DNA from: Trachelipus rathkii
Lineage: Eukaryota; Arthropoda; Malacostraca; Isopoda; Trachelipodidae
DNA length: 13,758 nt
NCBI GenBank assembly: GCA_015478945.1
Contig: JABUQX010088639.1
Coordinates: 20,001-33,758 of the forward strand
Direction of reading: 5' to 3'
This document shows positions 1 to 9,100 of this stretch, piece by piece. The notes under the pieces were generated by a model. It did not search any database. It saw only the letters and a list, made by a program, of their open reading frames with translations, and was not told where the DNA came from. Each line of letters begins with the position of its first letter. Position 1 is the first letter of the stretch. Both the position numbers and the translations under genes were made by a program.

Positions 1-828
1 ATATCATATATATCATCATATATTATTATATATCTATATATTTTTACCTTTTTATCTATTTCACATAAACAAAGTCTTTACGATCCAGAAAATCCTTTCT
101 TCTCCAGAAGGCTCTCGTTCTCTTCCAAGTGTTCCGAAAATTTGTGACGAGAGTTCTTCCAGTAACAGAGCTGTTGTACATGCAGTGGAAACTTTACTTT
201 TCTTGCTGTTCGTTTTAAATTGAAATCCAATTATTCACCCTTCTTTTCTTTTCGGAATTATTCCGCCTGTTGGAAATAAAACTAAATGGGAATCAAACTG
301 CAACCACAGTGGGGGTATATCCACTTTTATTGATATAAGTACTCACCACTTTTTTCTGATCTTAATCTTGCATTTAAAATTACGACTTCTTGCATTAATT
401 TACCACTTTTATAAATAAATAAATAAAAAAAAAGGATTTAAATTTTAAATTTTGTTGTTTTTCAACTTTAATGCTTAGTATTAAATAAATGTTTGAATTA
501 AAATATGAAAATTATATGTACAATTTAAACTTATTATAAATATATGTATAGTTAATATATACATAACACATATAGTATGGAATGAGATGATGAATAAAGT
601 AATATGATTAATCGAATAATATATAGATCAAAATGAAAAAAATAAAAAAATTTATATAAGATGAAGAATATTATAACATAATAAAGTCAAAAAAAACAGA
701 TCGATTTCCTGACAAACGGACGGCGAATTATATTAACAATTTTTTGGAACGTACTTTTTAATAGTCAATTACAGAATTAGTTATTGCAGGTTGTCGGATT
801 GCATACGGTACTGCGGATTTTTGGCTTC
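1..828. other. Left flank, unassigned
   Basis: I recognise no gene here. Positions 1-60 and about 360-700 are very AT-rich; 60-300 is more balanced. On the minus strand a good donor (GTGAGT, plus 341-346) and a good acceptor (TTTATTTCCAACAG, ending at plus 267) would bound an 80-nt intron, but the reading frames around it are short (a few tens of codons) and match nothing I know. It could be a small host exon pair, untranslated sequence, or the diverged interior of another retroelement, since PBS-like sequence lies at 971-1002. No similarity to the element's gag or pol is visible. Confidence 0.4.
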
Positions 829-933
829 AATAACTGCGGATGTGCGGCTTTAATAAGTGCGGATGTGCGGTTTTAATAAGTGCGGATGTGCGGTTTTAAT
901 AAGTGCGGATGTGCGGTTTTAATAAGTGCGGAT
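829..933. repeat. 23-bp tandem repeat, about 4.5 copies
   Basis: Units start at 829, 852, 875, 898 and 921 (the last partial). Each begins AATAAGTGCGGATGTGCGG and ends in a run of T. Units 2-4 are identical; unit 1 differs by two bases. A degenerate GCGGAT-containing piece precedes the array at about 805-828. The CpG-containing GCGG cores stand out in this AT-rich setting, and the near-identity suggests recent expansion. Function unknown. Confidence 0.9.
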
Positions 934-970
934 TTGATATTTTTTGTTTTATATGGTTATTACAATCTAA

Positions 971-1002
971 AACCCCGTCGAATCCTGCGTCAGACGGTCG
1001 TG
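971..1002 (-). other. Degenerate PBS-like sequence outside the left LTR
   Basis: The segment 967-992 aligns with the genuine leader/PBS start at 11971-11995 with only a few differences, sharing the 11-mer GTCGAATCCTG (977-987 and 11981-11991), the C-run before it, and GTCA after it. It lies directly beside the left LTR at the position a PBS would occupy in another element copy further left. The tRNA 3' end is no longer intact: GTG rather than CCA at 1000-1002. A simple genomic flank would not carry this. Confidence 0.65.
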
Positions 1003-2065
1003 ATTGTAGTACGCGCTATAGTAGGGCAGTTATATGGCCACTGAACTGCTCCACCTAGGTATAAACTTTTGTTGAGGTTTTTCAAGATTAATACTCCCGT
1101 TCTAAAATTATAGTGGTTTCTTGCACAACTGTTACAGTGCGTTGTGTCTAACTGTCCTCTTATGCTTTTATTCTTGTTTTTAATCTAATAAAAATCCCTT
1201 ATGTGTTTACTGACTCTTACTTGTTTTTAACTCCTTAATTAAATAAAATAAATAATCTCGTTTATTCAGTATTTATAATCCTAGTATCTAGTATTGTAGT
1301 TTTATTTTAGTCACTTTCAGGTATCAAGCTTACTCTATTTAATCGTTGACGTCTCTCCAAATTGTTACACCTTTTACCAAAGTATTCTTATTATTATATA
1401 AAACTCAAACTCGCAGAAGTATTTAAAAAATGAAGCAGTCTAATACTTCAGTATAAAATCAGTCTCATGGTCTATTAATTTATAATCAACCTGCAACTTT
1501 ACTCCAACTAAAATAATTAAAATCTCTTAAAATAATTCAAAGTCAAACGACTGAACTATTTGTAAATTGAAAATCATTAACTGCAAAGTAATTCGAAAAA
1601 CAAATGTCCAACTATAAATCTCAAGTACAACAATGATCAATTGTTACTATGTAAGATTACCTTCCAAATGCTCAATCACTAAATAACTCCAAGTCTAAAA
1701 GTCAATCCAAAAATCAAAGTAAAAATTACCGACGACAAAAGCAAAGTTAAATTAAAAATATCGATCTCAAATCAAACCAAATCCATACTCAATCAATGTC
1801 AGAATAAATCTAAGTTGAAATTATTGATGTCAATTCAAATCTAAAGTCTAATCTATCAATGTCAAATTAAATCCAGGTTAGGATAAATGTAAAGTTAAAC
1901 AACCACCAATCTCAAAAATCTAAAGTCAATTACAAATAAATCTGAGTCCAAAAGTTATCCATTCTGAAAAGTTTCAAGTTCAAAAGCTAAGTTCAAAAGT
2001 TAAACTAAATCTGAAATTCTAAAACAATTCCAACTGTCAAATCTGTCAAATAATAATGAAGTCGA

Positions 2066-2280
2066 AAATAAATCCAAGTGTCAAAAATGTCTGAAGTGGA
2101 CTAAATGTAAAGTCCAAATAAATCGAACTGTCAAACTATTGATGTTAACTAAATACAAAGTCTGCTTAAATCAACTGTCAAAACACCTAAGTTCAACTAA
2201 GTATAATTTCAAAATAAATCGGACTGTCAAAATGTTAAATGTAACTAAGTCCAGTCCAATGTTTAACTGTAACTAAAATT
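2066..2280. repeat. Degenerate ~47-bp minisatellite in the left LTR
   Basis: Four to five imperfect units start near 2066, 2116, 2163 and 2211. Each begins with an AAATAAATC-like string, followed by a (G/C)AACTGTCAAA-like core and a GTNAACTAA-like tail. More diverged relatives seem to extend leftward through about 1700-2065. The equivalent array in the right LTR (13055-13300) has one more complete unit, so copy number differs between the two LTRs. Confidence 0.7.
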
Positions 2281-2520
2281 AAGAAATGATTTATTTCCTG
2301 TTGAAACTGACGTGTTTTGGCTAAGGTTTTGCTTGGAGCAGAGCAGTGTATGGAAACCTTGAACCTGTATTCCTTATTTGACGTCAATGCAATAATTATT
2401 TGTAGAAACTTAAAACTAATGTATAAGAAAATAAATCTCTTTGGCAGTAATGTTCTCGACTATGAAGATAGGAGAAGCGTAATAGCATAATGTTCTTGAC
2501 TAGTAAGATAGCTGTACGTA
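2281..2520. other. Segment present only in the left LTR
   Basis: LTR homology drops out here and resumes around CGTAACAACTTA (2516 onward; right copy about 13488). The left-only stretch contains a CRE-like palindrome TTGACGTCAA (2378-2387) and an imperfect duplication of a TAATGTTCT-GACT-AAGATAG string (about 2447-2474 and 2487-2513). The right LTR instead has about 200 unrelated bases, including a tRNA-T-arm-like piece. The two LTRs therefore represent different sequence variants. Confidence 0.6.
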
Positions 2521-2880
2521 ACAACTTAACGTAATCTCCAAAAGCAACCTCATTAATTAATTCAAAATTACTGTTATATCCTTCAAACAATTTTCCAAAT
2601 CAAATAAAAGTTAACTAAATAAAATAAAATTCTCTACACTATTTATTATTATATCCACACTCTTGGCTTTAATTCAAAATGCTTCTAAATATATTTTATA
2701 CAACTTTATTAAATCGTTAACTGATGACAAATCAAACTTGCTCAGATCAAACAAATATCCTATGATTCACAAAACAAAATCAAGCTTCAAAATAATTTAT
2801 ATTCAAAGCTGTTTCCGAAAATTTAATACCAAAACACTTTTATATTCAAAGCTATTACAAAATATTAAGCCTTTATAATA

Positions 2881-3020
2881 GACTATGTTGCACGTTGTAA
2901 CAAATACTAAGTTTTCAAAAATGAACTATGCTTCACGTTGTGACAAAATACTAAGTTTTCAAAAATGAACTATGCTTCACGTTGTGACAAAATACTAAGT
3001 TTTCAAAAATGAACTATGCA
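2881..3020. repeat. 44-bp tandem triplication in the left LTR
   Basis: Units lie at 2881-2922 (42 bp, diverged), 2923-2966 and 2967-3010 (44 bp, identical), followed by the first nine bases of a further unit. Each contains CACGTTGT and AATACTAAGTTTTCAAAAAT. The right LTR is cut off before this point, so its copy number there is unknown. Confidence 0.92.
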
Positions 3021-3351
3021 ATTTTCTTTCCAATTCTCATACAACTCAATTACGTTGCACAATTATCATTTTAACTTATTAATACTAAACAAATATTTAT
3101 CAAATCAATATATACAGAACTTACCAACCACCGTTAAATAACTTTTTCATAGATACGGCTGCTGATAAATAAGTCAATGCTAACTAAATTCTATCAAACT
3201 AAAATTCTAAACCAGAATCAATACGTATGATTTACTGACAAACCTAACAAGTTAAACTATAAATTAATTTAAGTTATCAATCTGACAACACACTTTGCTT
3301 CAAAAATCAAATTAATATACAAACTCTAAAATATTCCTATCATATATAAAC

Positions 3352-3415
3352 ATAGGCTAAGGCTCATTTCGTAGTTACTATACAACTTATCTTCATAAAA
3401 TATAGGCTAAGGCTC
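3352..3415. repeat. 14-bp direct repeat pair in the LTR
   Basis: ATAGGCTAAGGCTC occurs at 3352-3365 and again at 3402-3415, exactly 50 bp apart, with weaker similarity after each copy. It lies in the U3 part of the LTR in element orientation. Role unknown. Confidence 0.7.
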
Positions 3416-3745
3416 TTTTATTAACTATGCTGACTGTAATCCAAAATGCTACTGCAAATAACCTTTTTGGCTATAGCACAAATAATTTCAAAATTATATA
3501 TGATCACGTCATATATAATGGTACTTTATAAAACTAATCAACAAATTGATATTACCTGAAGAATCTCGTGTCAAAGTCGATACTGTTTAATAAATTTTCC
3601 TATTCTAAACTAAGTTTTTATTTACAATTTAAAATATATAAATGAACATATAAACAAATAAACAAAGTTTCAAAATTTCCTAAACGTGAACACAGATGCT
3701 TTGCACGCATCCAACAATCCTATCAGTTCAAGAGTTTGTCAACAA

Positions 3746-3817
3746 GTGGAGTCTCCACGACTCTGCTGGCGCCATTTTGCGTCGTTTTCATGACGTCACA
3801 GCCATCTTGTAGAAATT
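3746..3817 (-). promoter_or_regulatory. Putative U3 enhancer/promoter module
   Basis: This compact, less AT-rich patch at the start of U3 holds several recognisable sites: a perfect CREB/ATF palindrome TGACGTCA (3791-3798); two YY1-like motifs on the element strand, AAGATGGC (3808-3801) and AAAATGGCG (3778-3770); and an interrupted palindrome GTGGAG-T-CTCCAC (3746-3758). The arrangement is seen directly; binding by CREB/ATF or YY1 homologues is inference from metazoan consensus sites. A TATA-like ATATATTTTAAA string on the element strand lies near 3640-3625, but AT-richness makes that weak. Confidence 0.45.
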
Positions 3818-3826
3818 CCCTTTTTT
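3818..3826 (-). other. Polypurine tract (plus-strand primer)
   Basis: On the element strand this reads AAAAAAGGG immediately before the LTR start AATTTC. The PPT is the RNase-H-resistant primer for plus-strand DNA and defines the LTR edge. A second, very similar block (AAAAAGGG then AATTTT) lies just upstream at about 3840-3827, so the PPT/LTR-edge unit is duplicated. Confidence 0.75.
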
Positions 3827-4581
<755 letters not shown>

Positions 4582-4671
4582 TTAAACGTCTTCTTCTAGA
4601 ACTTCCTCCATATCCTCACTATCATCCGATGTATATTCTATTTTGATGTCCTTATACCATACTTTCTCTTT
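4582..4671 (-). pseudogene. Possible out-of-frame acidic C-terminal piece of ORF3
   Basis: Downstream of the ORF3 stop, in the -1 frame and just after an in-frame TAG (4674-4672), 29 codons read as a coding-like acidic tail containing YTSDDSEDMEEVLEEDV, ending at TAA. The composition resembles a natural protein C-terminus more than AT-rich random sequence. It may be a remnant of a longer ORF3 broken by a frameshift and a stop, or chance. I know no homologue. Confidence 0.35.
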
Positions 4672-4685
4672 CTAGTTATTCGTAA

Positions 4686-5702
4686 TCAGTTTCCCTTCTC
4701 TACTGTGATACAATTAAGTCTCAATTTTTCCATTTGGTCATTCTCAGGTAAAAAGTCTTGTTCTAGCCATCCACTCCGAATCTCTATCCAAGTTCGGGAA
4801 TCGTATGGATTTACACTAGGTTCTGGTGTTCTTAATTTTATGGTCCATAAAGTCATTTCTCGATGGTTCTCTTGCCATTGGTAACCTTTTTTAGCATGTT
4901 TCTTGTATTGTCTAATTCCTTCCTTGAACAGTTTCCAGAAATGTTTAATGGCTTTCTTTTTCATATGCAATCCGTCAACAGTTTGTCCTGGGTAGGGTTC
5001 AGTATCTTCTCGTGCATTTGTTCTAATCCTGATTCCTCTACGTCTTGGTTTACCTCTAACCCATGTATACTGACCCATTCTGGCTAATGCAAGTGGTTTT
5101 GGACAAATATATTCAATCCAATGATCGTAAAACTCGTTCACATTATTAATGAATTCTCTCAAGTATTGACGACTAGCTCTTGATGAATATTGTCGGTCAA
5201 CTGTTCTTCTGTCCAAATCATTACGAAGTCTCTGTCGATTATAGCGATCAAAGTTGGGCGTGTATGGTACAGTACATATTACCTTGCAAAATGGGTAATC
5301 TTTTCCCCATTTCATGATGTATCTGCACAGAGTTACAACTAGTTTTTCCATTTCCAGATCAGTATTCGAAATCATGATTTTACTGTTAGTATTTCGGAAG
5401 TATTCAAGTCGAGTAAAATCACACTGTAATCCTACTAAAATTACCAAGTGGATCAAGTCAGTTTCTCTTTTTCTGTTTCTCTCTAAAATTGCCTCAGTCA
5501 GTTGTATCATCTCCATGATTTTTAGACCATTCTTGTAATAAAACTTTACATCTTTGTAGGGCATCTCTTCCGGGTACTCGGCTAGAGCTCGTACCCTACT
5601 GTCACCGATGATCACAACTCTCTCATCATATTTGTCTATGCGGCGTCTAGTCCTTCTACTGGTACTCATTCTGTAATATAGAACATATATTATTTTAACC
5701 AT
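4686..5702 (-). CDS. ORF3: SGNH/GDSL-hydrolase-like protein in the env position
   Basis: 338 codons from the first ATG. Met12 (ATG at 5669) is the likelier start, because a splice-acceptor-like TTACAG precedes it and it opens a basic MSTSRRTRRR stretch. SGNH motifs seen: block I VVIIGDSRV with Ser35; a block-II-like Gly59; a block-III-like VILVGLQCDF where Gly91 is kept but the oxyanion Asn is Gln or Cys; and block V TVDGLH with Asp243 and His246. So the Ser-Asp-His triad is present and the Asn is not. The family hydrolyses ester bonds in lipids or sugars, or acts as an acetylesterase; esterase-like domains are known in ORF1 of CR1/L2 LINEs. No signal peptide or membrane anchor is visible, so it is not a usual envelope protein. 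Basic patches (residues 15-21, 217-227) could bind nucleic acid. True substrate and activity unknown. Confidence 0.75.
   Translation of the reverse strand: MVKIIYVLYYRMSTSRRTRRRIDKYDERVVIIGDSRVRALAEYPEEMPYKDVKFYYKNGLKIMEMIQLTEAILERNRKRETDLIHLVILVGLQCDFTRLEYFRNTNSKIMISNTDLEMEKLVVTLCRYIMKWGKDYPFCKVICTVPYTPNFDRYNRQRLRNDLDRRTVDRQYSSRASRQYLREFINNVNEFYDHWIEYICPKPLALARMGQYTWVRGKPRRRGIRIRTNAREDTEPYPGQTVDGLHMKKKAIKHFWKLFKEGIRQYKKHAKKGYQWQENHREMTLWTIKLRTPEPSVNPYDSRTWIEIRSGWLEQDFLPENDQMEKLRLNCITVEKGN
4689..4695 (-). promoter_or_regulatory. Candidate -1 slippery heptamer at the ORF3 stop
   Basis: The last two sense codons of ORF3 and the base before them read G GGA AAC, directly followed by TGA. This is a canonical X XXY YYZ sequence, as used by several retroviruses. 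A -1 slip adds only five codons before a TAG (4674-4672), after which the acidic 4671-4582 segment is in the same frame. It may be functional, a relic of an extended ORF3, or coincidence. Confidence 0.3.
5670..5690 (-). promoter_or_regulatory. Candidate 3' splice site for an ORF3 mRNA
   Basis: On the element strand TTCTATATTACAG ends at 5671, one base before the ATG of Met12 (5669-5667). The 11 codons between the first ATG and Met12 would then be intron. A possible partner donor, GAG|GTAGAT, lies in the leader at 11842. Errantivirus and retroviral env is expressed by the same leader-to-env splicing. Inference only. Confidence 0.4.
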
Positions 5703-6172
5703 TAAATTACATAATTTATCTGGTGCTCATTGCCAAACGATCTCTTATTGATCATTAAGGCAACGATTTTCTTAAGGCACACTTATTTATTTTCATGTTT
5801 TCCATGGTGACCAGTCTCCTAATCACCATGACAATTTTAAATTTCTATCTTAGAGCAATTATTTTTTTTCCATCCTGACATTCATTTCTGAACTCAGGAT
5901 TATATTATATTTTTCATATTTTGTTGTCAAAGTAATCAATTTTCAGATTACTGAGTCAACTATTTCAAAATTATTTTTTTTTTCTTTTAACTTTGATCAC
6001 CAAGGCGATCTATTTTCTTTTATTTTGTTACTCAACCAATCTTTATTCGATTGCCACAGTAACTTTATAAACTTCAAACAATTATTTTTCTGATTACTAG
6101 TATGATCAAATTCTCATTTTTATATCGTTTTCCGTTACCAAAGCAATTTTTTTTTCATAATTAACTACTTTT
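5703..6172. other. Pol-ORF3 gap with a cluster of short imperfect dyads
   Basis: No reading frame. The stretch has T-runs and about ten 14-17-bp imperfect dyads with GATTRCC/GTTACC-type half-sites facing GGYAAC/GTAAT-type half-sites, for example 5749-5765, 5821-5836, 5923-5937, 5946-5960, 5994-6010, 6027-6041, 6049-6063, 6092-6107 and 6134-6147. They resemble the RFX X-box layout (GTTACC..GGCAAC) but none is a perfect match. Possible roles are enhancer, RNA structure or decayed minisatellite. Confidence 0.45.
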
Positions 6173-9100
6173 TTAATCTCTCTCAAGTTCTTCCAGAATC
6201 CATGACTCCATATTAACGGTGTCATAGTAAATTGTATCATCTGACATATCTATTGTATTCTCCGTAGGAGATCCAATATATGACTCAAATAAATTTCGTC
6301 CCCATACTTCGTCAATATCAACTTGTACTCCTGTATCTCTAAATTGTGTTTTCCTACTACCCGTCCCTGATCCTAATGGTATTGAAAATCGTTCCAATTT
6401 TTTCCAATTTAACGCAAATGAATTTTTTACTGTCTCATCTGTAAATCCCTCAAAATCTTTTGGAACATTACTAAAGTCTAATGGGTCAAAGCCCTCAAAA
6501 CTATACTCTGACTTAGCGCTCTCTTTTTCTAATTCACTACCTAAATCTTCACTACTTGATTTTTTACTACCTAATCTTTCGAATTCTTTTGTACTTTCGT
6601 AAAACCTTTTTAAATGAGTTTGATGCACTCTATACAATAAAGTTTTTCTATATTTATGTTGTATATCATATAAGACTTCATTCCCATAAACCTTTACTAT
6701 TACATAAGGTCCATGAAATTTCTTTGCCAGTTTATTAGCAACAGCATGCCCCTTATATATGTTCTTTTTTAAAACTAACTCATTCAATCGAAATGGTTCA
6801 TAATTTGGGTCTTTTTCTTTCCATGTTAATTTTTCGGACTCTACTCTCTTTACATTGTCTAAAAATAAGCTAGCTGGTGTTTGTTGTAATTCCCTATGGA
6901 AACTATGATTGTACGTACTGACAATATCACCTAATTTACAATCCCAAGTATCTACGTCATCTAACATCCTAAGCATGTTTAGTATAGTTCTATTCACACG
7001 TTCTACAATCCCGTTCGTTGATGGTACATTTGCAGCGGTCAACCTATGATGTATATCTTTCCCAGATAAAAACCCATCCATTAACTGATTCCTGAATTCT
7101 GATCCATTATCTGTTTGTATCTCTTTTGGGTTCTTCAAGAAAGCAGCCAACATAACTCGAAAATTAGTCAAAACTGTTTCAGCTTTCTTATCCGGTAAGG
7201 GTATGGCCATTAACCACTTCGAATACAAATCGATACCTACTAATACATATTTGTTTCCTTTCTTAGTCATTGGCAACTCCATTAAGTCTAGAGCAACAAT
7301 GTCAAATGGTCCTTTTGCGTTTACTTTCCAAGTTGGTGATTTATTCCTTCTTGCTGGTATACCCTTATTCTCCTGACATTTGATACAAGTTTTCGCAATA
7401 TTACTACAAATGTGATAAGCTTTCGGATGCCATGCTAATGCGCTGATCTTCTGCAGTAATTTATCTCGTCCTAAATGAAAATATTTTTTGTGAACGTCTA
7501 TACTCAAATTAATCATATCATGATAAGCTATTATTGGGACTTGTCGCTGTTCAGTCATTTTTATTAGGTAACCATCTTGACACACTATTTCATGCAAATA
7601 TCTACTAAACGGTCGAAGGACAAAATCTTGTTTCATTTGTTTCATTCTTTCTGAATCACTTTGTTCTTGGCTCAACACTTCTAAAAGTTTTTTCAATTGA
7701 CGGTCATCTTTTTGCCTTCGCTTCACTTTTTCTTGTAACCTATCTTCATCATAGCAGTATATAAGGGTTTCATTCAATGCTGGTAATTCAGGTTCAGTTA
7801 AATTTTGTTCATCCCCCTCCGAATTGCTCTGTTCTTCTTCCTCACTCTTACTCTGTGTATCTTCCGACTCACTCCTTACTTCTTCCTCCTGGTTTCCTAA
7901 CCTCTCCTCTAACTCATCTTCTATTCCCTCTGAAAGTTCGAACAGCACAACTTCGTGGGGTTTAACTATTTCCTCATTTATATCAATTAAATCGTATACT
8001 ACGTCAAATTCCTCAAAAACATCCATATTTTGAACTTCTTTCTTTTCTGTCTCAAGCAGGTTGAAATGGATTCCATCCACACAATGTAAATGGCAGATTG
8101 GCAATTCTTCTTTACCGTTGGTATTATACTGAATCTTAAGGTCTCTTCCATGATATACCCATATAGCGATCTTATTTTCTCTGGCACACGCTTCTATAAT
8201 TTCAGCGGTCACTAAAGTACCTAAATTTCTCATTCTCTTTAGTTGTTGTCTCTGTGTTTTACTATCCACCAATCCAAATTCTTTAATGTCACTTTGCACT
8301 CGATTAACTGCTTTTTCTCGAACTAACTTATGAGTTTCCATACTGCCAAACAGATACAAAGCTATTGCTTGGAATATTGAATTTCCACCTCCAGGGATGT
8401 CTTGTACTTTAAATCCTATAGGTATAGTATCTTGTTCCATTTCTAGAGCTACTGCTTCCATGGGTTCACTCATTCCACATCTTGACAAAAAGTCGCTAAT
8501 GCAATTAAACTTTCCAGGAATATACTTTATCTCAAAATCATACTCCGCCAAATCGGTCAAAGTTCTGGCGATTCTAGAATTCACTCCTGCCATGTTGTGT
8601 AAATAAGTCAAAGGCTGATGATCCGACCATATGATGAATTTTCTGCATCTTAAAAACACTCTAAACGTCTTTACTCCCCATCTTAATGCGGCTAATTCTT
8701 TTTCCAGTGTACTATAATTCAGTTGTGCTCCACTGAAACACATTGAAGCATAAGCTATTACTTTACTAATTCCATCCTGCTGCTGTTTCAGGCAAGCGCC
8801 TGCACCCATTCCCGAAGCATCAACAAATAATTCCAGTGGCTCTATGCTTTCGTAATCTGGGAATGACAATATGGGTGTTTCAGTCATTGCCTCTTTTAGT
8901 CGATCGAAGCTATACTGACATTCTGTAGTCCATTTTATGCTCTTGCCAGATGTTAATCTTGACAGTGGTTTCATTAATTGAGCGGCATTCGGGATATGCC
9001 TTCGATAGTAATTAACGCTTCCAAGGAAGCTCTGCAGTTGTTTAACAGTTTTTGGCACTGTCGCCTGTTGAATTGCTGTGATGTATTCTTTTAACGGTAA

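Larger units (their letters stand above)
1003..3817 (-). repeat. Left LTR (3' LTR of the element), complete
   Basis: The right LTR aligns from 1017 (64 identical bases, 1017-1080 against 12018-12081) and on through 2783, where the window ends on the right. The inner boundary at 3817 is inferred from the adjacent purine tract and the terminal bases: in element orientation the LTR starts AATTTC, and the 5' LTR ends AAAATT, a short inverted repeat of AATTT/AAATT. The outer 14 nt (1003-1016) match the right copy only about half the time, so the true left edge may be 1003 or 1017. No TG...CA ends are present. At about 2.8 kb this is several times longer than typical gypsy LTRs. It holds two repeat arrays and no convincing gene. 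Confidence 0.85.

Noticed and set aside
829..933. CRISPR array
   Set aside because: The 23-bp units are directly adjacent with no spacers, in a eukaryotic retroelement context.
2396..2878. Short open frames in the left LTR (minus 2396-2590, plus 2663-2878)
   Set aside because: Both are LTR sequence. They match no known protein, and AT-rich DNA easily gives frames of this size.
4686..5702. ORF3 as a retroviral-type envelope
   Set aside because: No signal peptide, fusion peptide, furin site or membrane anchor can be seen; the SGNH motifs explain it better.
6173..6600. Chromodomain in the integrase tail
   Set aside because: Residues 1030-1169 have no aromatic-cage or chromodomain-like pattern; only acidic/serine stretches and the LC8-type motif.
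7777..8187. Short frames opposite or out of phase with pol (7777-7965, 7824-8033, 7999-8187)
   Set aside because: They are shadows of the acidic linker and OTU-like part of Pol, which has clear family motifs in its own frame.
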